Of a DNA stretch of 60,479 nucleotides, positions 26,132 to 34,105 are shown piece after piece; position 1 is the stretch's first letter, and each line of letters begins with the position of its first letter. The notes beneath the pieces are model-generated. The model worked only from the letters and a program-made list of their open reading frames with translations. It had not been told where the DNA came from and did no database searches. Source of the stretch: an uncultured Candidatus Melainabacteria bacterium (lineage in GTDB: Bacteria > Cyanobacteriota > Vampirovibrionia > LMEP-6097); contig CALBDR010000358.1 of assembly GCA_937927525.1 (NCBI GenBank), forward strand, positions 1-60,479, in the 5' to 3' direction. The translations under genes and the position numbers were made by a program.

Positions 26132-26908
26132 TTATAAGTTTCTAGAAATTGTGGAGTTTAAGTCTCCATGCATTTGATCTAAAGTTTTAAAAATTTTCAT
26201 TTCAGCTTTGATTTGTGAGTTTAACTGAAGCATTTTTGATAATGCCGTCACGACATCCGAATTTGAGGACTCTAAGTGACCTTGGATTAATCTAGTTTCA
26301 CCGTTCATACTACCGACTTGAACATCATTTAAATCTCCAGAGGCTCTAGTAGGAACATAAAGTCCCTCACCGATATCTCTCATTCCTTGTAGATTAGTAA
26401 AAGTAACTAAATTGATTTTCCCTAAAACTTCTCCACTAGGATCCTGTAATTCACCTTTATCATTCAAGCTAATACTTACTCCTGGTGGAATCTTAATAGG
26501 TGCTCTCGATAGGCTTAAATTAAAATTTTGTCCAGTAGGATCTGAACTCTCATTACTAGAAGCAGTAGTTGTTATTTGATATCCATAAGGAGTCTGTAAA
26601 GTACCATCGGATCCAACATTTAAAGCCCCATTCCTAGTATAGGCTACGGTTCCATCAGGCATTACTACTTCAAAAAAACCTTCACCATAAATAGCGAAAT
26701 CTAATTCTCTGTAAGTTTTTACTGGAGTACCACTCTTGAAATCTGTCATGGTAACTTGCTTAACACCATTTAAAGTCTCATGGAATGTGGTTTTTTTAGA
26801 TTTATAACCATGTGCCATAGACATGTTCATATTATGAACAGTCTCTCCAAGAAGCTCCATATTGAGCCCCACTGTATTATATGTATCGTTTTGTAATTGA
26901 TTAAACAT
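26132..26908 (-). CDS. flgG: Flagellar rod/hook-basal-body protein, FlgG type
   Basis: 258 aa. Forms the distal rod of the flagellum. Family features: an N-terminal helix ending in NMSMAHGYKSKKTTF (the rod-protein motif where most have ANxxTxGFK), YGEGFFEVVMPDGTVAYTRNGAL with the central domain start, and a C-terminal LESSNSDVVTALSKMLQLNSQIKAEMK helix matching the terminal coiled coil. The ATG overlaps the stop of flgF by one base (TAATG). FlgF and FlgG are similar, so the two assignments could be swapped; length favours FlgG here. Confidence 0.85.
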   Translation of the reverse strand: MFNQLQNDTYNTVGLNMELLGETVHNMNMSMAHGYKSKKTTFHETLNGVKQVTMTDFKSGTPVKTYRELDFAIYGEGFFEVVMPDGTVAYTRNGALNVGSDGTLQTPYGYQITTTASSNESSDPTGQNFNLSLSRAPIKIPPGVSISLNDKGELQDPSGEVLGKINLVTFTNLQGMRDIGEGLYVPTRASGDLNDVQVGSMNGETRLIQGHLESSNSDVVTALSKMLQLNSQIKAEMKIFKTLDQMHGDLNSTISRNL

Positions 26909-27588
26909 TAAACATTTCTTCCATACGTATCAACTAAAGATTTTTCAACCGATAAATTCATCGCCATCATGTTTTGAAGTGACTCATAGTGCCTCTTCAA
27001 TTCAACAACTTTCATAATGTTATCTTCCATATTAACGTTTGACATTTCTAAATGCCCTTGAAGTATTTGTGCATACTCACCTGGCATACGATTGTGATAA
27101 TCAATAGCTACTCTACCTAAAAGTTTACCCTTAACCCTAATTTCACCGAAGCGATTAATCTTTAAATCTTCACTGTGCTTAATTAAGTCTCTAGTTTCTA
27201 AATCTGTAGGTCTATCTAAAACTACTAACTGCTGACCTTTATAATTAACTATTTCACCGTTCTCATCCAAATGAAAACGACCGTCACGAGTTCTTTCAGG
27301 ACCATTAGGACCTTCCACTAAGAAAAATGCATTCTCCCCATCTAAAGCCATATTAAGCGGACTATTAGGAGTTCTAATATTTACGCCCTGAGATTCATTT
27401 CTGAAATTAGCTGAACCCTCAGGGTCTAGTAAAATCGAATTAGTAAACACACTTTTGAAACCAACTGTATTAGCGTGTTTGATATTATTTTTAATTAATA
27501 AACCAAGTCTTTGCTCGGTTTCTCTCATCCCACTAAATACAATTTCGTTAGTAGGGGTATAAGAATATTGGTTAGCATTATTTGGCAT
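26908..27588 (-). CDS. flgF: Flagellar rod protein, FlgF type
   Basis: 226 aa. Proximal-rod family member: the N-terminal helix leads to NNIKHANTVGFKSVFTNS, then LNMALDGENAFFLVEGPNGPERTRDGRFHLDENG in the central domain and a C-terminal LEMSNVNMEDNIMKVVELKRHYESLQNMM helix. A TATAT-like -10 directly before the ATG suggests a leaderless transcript. It diverges from the GAF-GGDEF gene with only 32 bp between the starts, so motility and c-di-GMP genes share a promoter region. Confidence 0.83.
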   Translation of the reverse strand: MPNNANQYSYTPTNEIVFSGMRETEQRLGLLIKNNIKHANTVGFKSVFTNSILLDPEGSANFRNESQGVNIRTPNSPLNMALDGENAFFLVEGPNGPERTRDGRFHLDENGEIVNYKGQQLVVLDRPTDLETRDLIKHSEDLKINRFGEIRVKGKLLGRVAIDYHNRMPGEYAQILQGHLEMSNVNMEDNIMKVVELKRHYESLQNMMAMNLSVEKSLVDTYGRNV

Positions 27589-27620
27589 ACATATACAAAG
27601 TAGTGAAAAATAATTAAGTA

Positions 27621-29978
27621 GTGGTTAAAGAAAAGAAAAAAATTAATATAATTAACCTGGTTAGCAAATATTTTATTTGCGAAGGCAAGAATTTTCACGA
27701 AAAAATAAATAATTACCTAGAAGAATTAGCTGAAATATATTCTTTAAAGTGGATCAAAGTTGAGAGTTTAATATCACATAAATCCTATATTAGTAAAGCA
27801 AAAGTAGAAGATGTAAATTTAGCTCAAGTACAAGAATTTCATATTGATGAATTTGCAAGCATTTACTTTAAAACAACTAATGAAATAAATAGTTTTAGTG
27901 ATGAGGAGATTTTAGAATCTATTCGTTTAGGAGTCTCAGTATTAGAAGAACAAGAAAGAAATAGAATTATTTTTGATTTAACCTCAGAAGTTAGAAAATC
28001 GCTAAGACCAGATATTGCTTTAGAGAAGCTATTTTCAAGGCTAAATGAATACTTAGATATCAATCTATTCTGTTTCTTTTTAAAGTCTGAAGATAAAAAA
28101 GATTCATTCATAATTTCCTTTTTTGAACAGAGTAAAGAGTCTAAACTAGAATTAGATAGAACTAAAAGTTTTAGCTCTGAAGATATAAAAAACTTGAGAG
28201 AGTTAACAGCTACTGATCCAGACTCAAATGTCAGAACCTTTGAATCAATGCTCAGGAATGAAAAGTTTGGTTATCTTCTTATAGAGAAAGACTCTCAATG
28301 GGTTCAAGCACAAGAAGACTTATTAAGCCTCTTCGTAGAGCAGCTCGCAGTAATTCAAAATCAACATAAATTAAATGATGAAGTTCTTTCAATCGTTCAA
28401 AGAGAATTCTTATTAAACCAAGTTACGACTAGAGTTAGAGATTCACTAATCAGCTCTGAAATTTTAGAAATCGCTTCCCAAGAAATAGGACAAATTATGG
28501 GGGCTGATTCATGTGGCATCTATTTAAAAGAAAAAACCCAACTAACTCAAGAATCAAAACAAGCATTATGGTCAGCACAAAGTAAATACAACTCATTCAT
28601 GAAAAACATGTTGAGCATAGTAAAAAATACTATTTATCAGGAAAATAGTGCACAGCTTTCTTGGTGTTACCCTACTTTCAATACCCAGAATATAAACCAA
28701 ACAATTTACTCTTTTCATAGAGATTACTCGATAAATAGCTTTCTTTCCTGTACAGTAATGGACCAAGCCAACAAAGAAATCATAGGCTTTATAGTTTTAA
28801 CTGGTTTTAACTCCGAACGAGACTGGGGTGAAAAGGAAGAAGAGCTGCTAGAATCTTTATCTCAACAGATTTCCATGGCACTATTCCAAGCCGAAATTTA
28901 CCAAGATGCACAGCAAACTAAAAGACAGATGGCACTTTTACATAAATTAAGCAATGATATTCGTAACTCACTAGATTTATCGATAGTTCTTAGTGCTTTA
29001 GCAAAAGGCTTAGGAGAAGTTCTTGGTTTCAATCGATGCTTTGTGAGAATGCTATCTGAAGATATGCAAATCATTAAAACCAACGAAGAATATACTAGTG
29101 AAGGTATTAGTGAATGTGCCGATATAATTTTCGGCTTCGAGAAAAGATGGATTTCATCCTTACTCTGTCGTAATAACTTACATACTACAACTGAAGTTTT
29201 AAATTTCTATTCTCTAAGAAATGAATTCAGACATGAGAATCCAGCACTGGTAAAAATTACAGACTCACTAAAAATTAAAAGTTATCTTTCCGTACCATTA
29301 ATTTCTCAAAATAAACTTCTAGGTACTATTACAGTACATCAGTGTGATCGCGAAAGAGACTTCTCTTTAGAAGAAATAAATTTCATCCTTCAAGTCGGTT
29401 CAGAAGCTGCAGTAGCGATTAAGAATGCTGAGCTTTTTGATACTATTGACAAGATGAGTAAAACTGACCCAGACACTGGACTCTATAATAAAAAGTACTT
29501 TAATCAAGTCGCATATAGAGAAATTGAAAAGGCAAAACACAAACATAGCCATATGTCATTAATGATGGTGGACTTAGATTACTTAAAATCTATTAATGAC
29601 ACTATGGGGCATGAAGCAGGTGATGAAGCAATTATAATTACAGCTACAGTTTTAACTCAAACTTTAAGACAGACTCCAGTTAATGAAATCCAAAGAAGAA
29701 TCGCTGATGTAGTAGGTAGATATGGTGGAGATGAATTTATTATTCTTCTACCTAATACTGATATAGAGTCAGCTTATCAAGCAGCAGTTAGAGTTAGAAA
29801 AAATTTAGCTAAATCTAAGCATAGTACTTGGAAGCAACCACTTACTTGTAGTATCGGCATAGCTGGAACACCGTGTGAAAATTATGATTTCAATCAGTTG
29901 AAAATCAAAGCTGATGAAGCTCTTTACCTTTCCAAGAAAAAGGGACGTAATGCGATTAGTACTACTCGTGAGTTGTAG
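27621..29978 (+). CDS. GAF-domain diguanylate cyclase
   Basis: 785 aa, soluble. Makes c-di-GMP from two GTP. Three or more GAF-like sensor regions fill residues about 90-600, and the C-terminal GGDEF domain starts near TDPDTGLYNKKYF. The active site YGGDEF is intact (GGDEF at 702-706), as is the metal Asp in MMVDLDYLKSIND. The inhibitory I-site RIAD (693-696) lies exactly five residues upstream, so product inhibition is expected. It begins with GTG and lacks a Shine-Dalgarno. Its last five codons and stop form one arm of the inverted repeat at 29962-30112. Its divergent position to flgF-flgG suggests control of motility. Confidence 0.92.
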   Translation: MVKEKKKINIINLVSKYFICEGKNFHEKINNYLEELAEIYSLKWIKVESLISHKSYISKAKVEDVNLAQVQEFHIDEFASIYFKTTNEINSFSDEEILESIRLGVSVLEEQERNRIIFDLTSEVRKSLRPDIALEKLFSRLNEYLDINLFCFFLKSEDKKDSFIISFFEQSKESKLELDRTKSFSSEDIKNLRELTATDPDSNVRTFESMLRNEKFGYLLIEKDSQWVQAQEDLLSLFVEQLAVIQNQHKLNDEVLSIVQREFLLNQVTTRVRDSLISSEILEIASQEIGQIMGADSCGIYLKEKTQLTQESKQALWSAQSKYNSFMKNMLSIVKNTIYQENSAQLSWCYPTFNTQNINQTIYSFHRDYSINSFLSCTVMDQANKEIIGFIVLTGFNSERDWGEKEEELLESLSQQISMALFQAEIYQDAQQTKRQMALLHKLSNDIRNSLDLSIVLSALAKGLGEVLGFNRCFVRMLSEDMQIIKTNEEYTSEGISECADIIFGFEKRWISSLLCRNNLHTTTEVLNFYSLRNEFRHENPALVKITDSLKIKSYLSVPLISQNKLLGTITVHQCDRERDFSLEEINFILQVGSEAAVAIKNAELFDTIDKMSKTDPDTGLYNKKYFNQVAYREIEKAKHKHSHMSLMMVDLDYLKSINDTMGHEAGDEAIIITATVLTQTLRQTPVNEIQRRIADVVGRYGGDEFIILLPNTDIESAYQAAVRVRKNLAKSKHSTWKQPLTCSIGIAGTPCENYDFNQLKIKADEALYLSKKKGRNAISTTREL

Positions 29979-30112
29979 CTTCCTTTTATGTACCGGGAGT
30001 GGGGATAGTACACAGCCTCTGCTGCGCCCCAGCGGAGCTGGGTCCCTAAGCTCGCAGAAACTGTGTACTATCCCCACTCCCTATTCTTATGAAAGCTACA
30101 ATTCACGAGTAG
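29962..30112. repeat. GC-rich palindromic element, copy 2, with inverted copy of a gene end
   Basis: The inner 37-nt core, 30020-30056, is identical to that at 1885-1921. It is framed by CCT (30016-30018) and AAA (30058-30060), as in copy 1. The perfect 21-bp outer arms, 29995-30015 and 30061-30081, share no sequence with the arms of copy 1 beyond a few bases next to the core. Further out, 29962-29980 (the last codons and stop of the GGDEF gene) pairs with 30094-30112 at 18 of 19 positions, the exception being G-T. No T-run follows, so it is not a standard terminator. Confidence 0.9.
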
Positions 30113-30138
30113 CAATAAATTCCTTTTCAAGGATGGGG

Positions 30139-30144
30139 TAGAAT
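30139..30144 (+). promoter_or_regulatory. -10 box giving a leaderless start
   Basis: TAGAAT, 6 nt before the ATG at 30151, without Shine-Dalgarno. Confidence 0.4.
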
Positions 30145-30150
30145 AAATTT

Positions 30151-31053
30151 ATGACTGATACCACAAGTCCAGAAACAGTTGAAGAAAAAATAGCTCGTAA
30201 AAGAGAAGCTATCGAAAACTCTATCCAACCCCGCTATTATAAAAACACTCTTTTTACTTTACTAGACCAGATGCAAAATATTGAGATTGCAAAATTTCTG
30301 ATTGAGAACCAATCACTAAATGGTTACTGGACAAGTAAATTAATCAACAAACCTGAAGCAAAAGAAGAGTATAAGAATGAATTAGAGAAATGGTTTTATA
30401 CTGAGTGCCCCACTCTTATAGCTAGTCAAGAAAGATACAGGACATTCCAGAAGATTGCTCAAGAGTATATAAATAAAAAAGCTCCAGAAAAAGATTGTTT
30501 CTCAGCGCTTTCTATTCCTTGTGGGCTCATGGATGATTTATTAGAGTTAGATTACAGTAAAGCAAAAAATTATAAATTAACAGGATTAGATTTAGATCCA
30601 GAGTCGATTACACTCGCCACCAAAAATGCTGAAGCTAAAGGTCTTTCAGAAAGAGTAACTTTAATCGAAAAAGATGCTTTTACTATTAAGTTTGAAAATG
30701 AGTTTGATTTACTGATCAGCAATGGTTTAAACATCTATACCCAAAATGATATCCAGCACAATAAACTATTTAATCGCTTTTCAAAAGCTCTAAAGCCTGG
30801 CGGTTTACTGATAAGTAGCTTCCTAACTTTTCCACCAATTAGTTCAAATGATTCTCCCTGGGATATAAATGCCATCGGTAATGAAAATTTAAATATTCAA
30901 TACAAAGTCTTTGTTGAAATCCTAGAGGCTAAATGGCAAGTTTATAAAACTGAAAAAGAAATGCAATTAATGCTTAAGAGATATGGTTTTAAAGCAATTA
31001 AATTCTTTTATGATAAACATAAAATTTTCCCAACAGTTATTGCATATAAGTAA
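30151..31053 (+). CDS. Class I SAM-dependent methyltransferase
   Basis: 300 aa. The SAM site is seen as SALSIPCGLMDDLLELDY followed by the acidic strand end KLTGLDLDPESITLATKNAEAKGL and then VTLIEKDAFTIKF. FDLLISNGLNIY and LFNRFSKALKPGGLLISSF are the later motifs of small-molecule methyltransferases. The first 110 residues are helical and specific to this subfamily. The substrate is unknown. It lies 28 bp upstream of mnmE and follows the palindromic element. Confidence 0.76.
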   Translation: MTDTTSPETVEEKIARKREAIENSIQPRYYKNTLFTLLDQMQNIEIAKFLIENQSLNGYWTSKLINKPEAKEEYKNELEKWFYTECPTLIASQERYRTFQKIAQEYINKKAPEKDCFSALSIPCGLMDDLLELDYSKAKNYKLTGLDLDPESITLATKNAEAKGLSERVTLIEKDAFTIKFENEFDLLISNGLNIYTQNDIQHNKLFNRFSKALKPGGLLISSFLTFPPISSNDSPWDINAIGNENLNIQYKVFVEILEAKWQVYKTEKEMQLMLKRYGFKAIKFFYDKHKIFPTVIAYK

Positions 31054-31081
31054 AGTTTAACTTTGTTAAAATCAACAACCT

Positions 31082-32455
31082 ATGGAAACAATAGCCGCAA
31101 TAGTAACATCACCAGGAACAGCAGCAGTCTCTATCATTCGTATAAGTGGCTCAAAGAGCCATGAAATAATTAAAAAGATTTCAAATATCTCAGATGAAGA
31201 ATTAATCCCTGCAAGCTTTAAGCTGAAGTGGATTATTGAAAAATCAGAGAACAGTGAAAAAAAAATTGATCAAGCGTTAATTCTAAATTTCAAAGCCCCG
31301 AAAAGTTTTACTGGTGAAGATGTAATTGAAATCCAATGCCACGGAGGTTCATGGTTAAGTAAAAAGATTTTAGAGCTATGTTTAGAGAATGGTGCGCGCC
31401 TCGCTGAGCCAGGCGAATTCACAGAAAGAGCTCTTCTTAATAAAAAAATTGATCTGAGTCAAGCTGAAGGAATTTTAGATTTAATAAACTCAAGAACTGA
31501 ATTATCTGGAGCAAATGCTGTGAACCTTTACCAAGGTTTTTTAGGTCAAAAAATAAAAACCATGCGCAATGCTTTATTAAAATTACTTGCTGAATTAATT
31601 GCATGCATTGACTTTCCTGACGAAGTAGATGAATATCCAGTCAAAAAATTCACAGAGAAATTAAGCTTCACAATTTTAGACATCGAAGAGATTTTAAAAA
31701 GTGAGAAATCTGGTCAAATTTTAAGAGAAGGTTTCAAGGTAGCCCTAGCTGGCAAGCCAAATGCTGGGAAATCTAGTCTTCTTAATACTCTTTTAAAAAA
31801 TGATCGAGCAATTGTTACTGATATTGCAGGAACAACAAGAGATATTATCGAAGAATCAATGAACTTAAATGGTATACCTGTAGTTATAAGTGACACTGCT
31901 GGAATAAGAGACAGTAATGATACTGTAGAAAAAATAGGGATTGAACTTAGTAAGAAAGCTATTCAAGACGCCGATTTAATTCTTTGGTTAGAAGATATAA
32001 GTAATATAACAGACCATACAAAGTTTCAAACTGAAATTATAGAGCTTCAAAAAAGCTTTCCAGAAAAAGATTTTCTAGTAATAGGAACTAAAGTTGATTT
32101 ATTGGATGCAAGTAGCAAAAATTTAAACTCTAGCAATTTTAATTTAGTTATTTCTAATGAAACTAAATTAAATATTGAAGAATTAAAAAAATACATTTAT
32201 GAGAAAGCAAATCCTGAATTAAATTCTATAGCCAACTCGTGTAAAGTTAGTATCAATTCCAGACAGGCAGATTTACTTAGACAATGTAAAGAATCATTAA
32301 TTCGAGCTTTAGAAACAGCTGAATCCGCTATGGAACATGATTTCTGGACTATAGACCTTAAAGCCGGAATAGCTAGATTAGGTGAAATCACTGGAGATGA
32401 TTTAACTGAAGAAATACTAGATAATATGTTTAGTCAGTTTTGTATCGGAAAATGA
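31082..32455 (+). CDS. mnmE: tRNA modification GTPase MnmE
   Basis: 457 aa. With MnmG it installs the carboxymethylaminomethyl group on U34 of tRNAs. The N-terminal tetrahydrofolate-binding domain starts TIAAIVTSPGTAAVSIIRISG. The G domain has G1 GKPNAGKSS, the K-loop/G2 region TDIAGTTRD, G3 DTAGIRD and G4 GTKVD. The C-terminus is the invariant CIGK with the catalytic Cys. The start codon follows TAAAAT by 9 nt, so the leader is only a few bases. mnmG is not in the window. Confidence 0.97.
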   Translation: METIAAIVTSPGTAAVSIIRISGSKSHEIIKKISNISDEELIPASFKLKWIIEKSENSEKKIDQALILNFKAPKSFTGEDVIEIQCHGGSWLSKKILELCLENGARLAEPGEFTERALLNKKIDLSQAEGILDLINSRTELSGANAVNLYQGFLGQKIKTMRNALLKLLAELIACIDFPDEVDEYPVKKFTEKLSFTILDIEEILKSEKSGQILREGFKVALAGKPNAGKSSLLNTLLKNDRAIVTDIAGTTRDIIEESMNLNGIPVVISDTAGIRDSNDTVEKIGIELSKKAIQDADLILWLEDISNITDHTKFQTEIIELQKSFPEKDFLVIGTKVDLLDASSKNLNSSNFNLVISNETKLNIEELKKYIYEKANPELNSIANSCKVSINSRQADLLRQCKESLIRALETAESAMEHDFWTIDLKAGIARLGEITGDDLTEEILDNMFSQFCIGK

Positions 32456-32466
32456 TTAATCAATGA

Positions 32467-32472
32467 TAAAAT
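32467..32472 (+). promoter_or_regulatory. -10 box giving a leaderless start
   Basis: TAAAAT, 7 nt before the ATG at 32480 of the 47-residue membrane protein, with no Shine-Dalgarno. Confidence 0.4.
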
Positions 32473-32479
32473 CTAAACT

Positions 32480-32623
32480 ATGATATTTGCCGGCATGTGG
32501 AAAGGAGTTTTATTAGGATTTACTATCCTTGCATTCGTATTTACTATGTTTTTAACTGTTTTCTCCAAAGTAATGCCTGGGATTAATGATGATGGTGAAG
32601 AATTAAGTCCAGAGGAAATGTAA
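32480..32623 (+). CDS. 47-residue single-span membrane protein
   Basis: The open frame starts ATG 32480 and ends TAA 32621-32623. It encodes a short start (MIFAGMWKG), one long hydrophobic span (VLLGFTILAFVFTMFLTVF) and an acidic tail (NDDGEELSPEEM). A -10 box sits 7 nt upstream and the frame ends 4 bp before the stop of the convergent murT gene, leaving no spare sequence. These facts support a real gene, though short. Such single-span proteins often bind a larger membrane complex; no family recognised. Confidence 0.6.
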   Translation: MIFAGMWKGVLLGFTILAFVFTMFLTVFSKVMPGINDDGEELSPEEM

Positions 32624-32627
32624 CTCT

Positions 32628-33962
32628 TTAAGCTTTTAGACTCTTAGTTAAACTTAAAAGCTTCTCTAAATAAAGTAAAGCTGTGTAAGTAGGTAAGATA
32701 TTTAAAGGTCTACTAGTTTGAGTTTTACTTGCATAGTCCAAAGCCGATTTTATATCTTCTTCAACATAGATTCGATTAGTTGAAATACCTGCATACTTAA
32801 GTCTCAATGCCATATCAAGAGCTCGATTACCACTGCAGACAAAATCAATATTTTCAGAACCTGACTTAGCTTCAGCTACAATCTCAAAATTAGCATCCCA
32901 TAACCAAGAAACATCCCTACCGTCAGCATAATCATCGTTAATAATAATTAGGTTTATAGCATGCTGGTCAAGTTTAATTAGATTTAAAACCTCAGAACAA
33001 CCTTTAGGATTCTTTATTAAAAAGATATTTGAACTTTTACCATTAATAAGTTTGTTTTGAGCTCGCCCGAAGCTACCTTTATAATTTTCCAAACCCTCTT
33101 TAATCAAATTTAATGGACAATCATAAGCTATAAAAACACTTGCAGCAAGAAGAGCATTATAAACATTATAGACACCTGGCAAGCTTAAATTAATCTCAAG
33201 TGATTTACCAGCATAATTCAAGTCAAAGACTGTACCTGAACTTTTTATATCTTTCAAAAAACCTTTGATTAAGTAAAGTTCATCAATATCATTTTCCAAA
33301 TCAAGCTCATCTAAAGCAGCATCCTTATCACTAACCTGATAATCAATCTTATTTTTCAATTCATCAGAAATCTCCAATTTATAAAAATATCTTTTTGAGC
33401 CTGAAGATGACTTCAGAGACCTAATCTTAGGATCATCATAATTTATCACTAAATTAACATCCTTAACTTCATCTATTGCTTCTTGAATAAACCTTCTAGT
33501 AGTATCTATTTCTCCGAAACGATCAAGCTGATCACGAAAAACGTTAGTGAATGCCATTAAGTCTGGTTTCAAATCCTTTGCAACTGAACGTAAAGCAGCT
33601 TCATCTACTTCTAAAATAAAATCCTGCTTATCATATTTATCAGTTGTTGACAAAACGAAAGCAGTAGCAATTCCATAGTAAAGATTTGCCCCTAGACGGT
33701 TAGAAATTAGATTTTCTTTAGCAGCATAAACTTCATAAATAGAATCAAGTAAACCTACAGAAGTGGTTTTACCATTAGTGCCACTAACTATTAGCCTAAG
33801 TGAAGAAATACTATTATCTAAAAATTTTGAATAGTCTCTCAACAATTCAGGGTAAATCTTAAGTGCGATTCTGCCAGGTAAACTACTTGCATTTCCTAGT
33901 TTTAGAAACTTGATTAACTTAGCAGTAAAGTTTGCAGCAAATATAGCTAGTTTTTTTTGCAT
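32628..33962 (-). CDS. murT: MurT-type Mur ligase (lipid II isoglutaminyl synthase subunit)
   Basis: 444 aa. The family activates the D-glutamate alpha-carboxylate of lipid II for amidation by GatD. P-loop SGTNGKTT is at residues 60-67, followed by RLGANLYYG, the LPGVYNVYNALLA strand, and the DUF1727 signature DGRDVSWLWDANFE, whose Asp 350 corresponds to the residue proposed to activate the amidotransferase. The four-Cys zinc ribbon usually found in the central domain is missing, replaced by an acidic stretch near residues 205-230. No gatD gene is adjacent, although the two normally form an operon. The assignment to MurT is by DUF1727 and length. Confidence 0.82.
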   Translation of the reverse strand: MQKKLAIFAANFTAKLIKFLKLGNASSLPGRIALKIYPELLRDYSKFLDNSISSLRLIVSGTNGKTTSVGLLDSIYEVYAAKENLISNRLGANLYYGIATAFVLSTTDKYDKQDFILEVDEAALRSVAKDLKPDLMAFTNVFRDQLDRFGEIDTTRRFIQEAIDEVKDVNLVINYDDPKIRSLKSSSGSKRYFYKLEISDELKNKIDYQVSDKDAALDELDLENDIDELYLIKGFLKDIKSSGTVFDLNYAGKSLEINLSLPGVYNVYNALLAASVFIAYDCPLNLIKEGLENYKGSFGRAQNKLINGKSSNIFLIKNPKGCSEVLNLIKLDQHAINLIIINDDYADGRDVSWLWDANFEIVAEAKSGSENIDFVCSGNRALDMALRLKYAGISTNRIYVEEDIKSALDYASKTQTSRPLNILPTYTALLYLEKLLSLTKSLKA

Positions 33963-34069
33963 GAAAATGAACCTTAACTAATTTTCTCATATTTCATTTG
34001 AGTATTTGCAGAGAAATCAACTAAATTGCATATTTCAACGTGTTCTTAAAACTTTCATAAGAAAATCAA

Positions 34070-34098
34070 CTGACAAAACATATATGGGTACATATAAT
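34070..34098 (+). promoter_or_regulatory. Near-consensus promoter, leaderless treS
   Basis: CTGACA (34070-34075), a 17-bp spacer, TATAAT (34093-34098), then 7 nt to the ATG at 34106. The predicted transcription start falls on or next to the start codon. Confidence 0.7.
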
Positions 34099-34105
34099 GA
34101 TATAG

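Noticed and set aside
29805..30141. Open frames on both strands across the second palindromic element
   Set aside because: They arise from the GC-rich palindrome and overlap the GGDEF gene in antisense or other frame; no ribosome sites.
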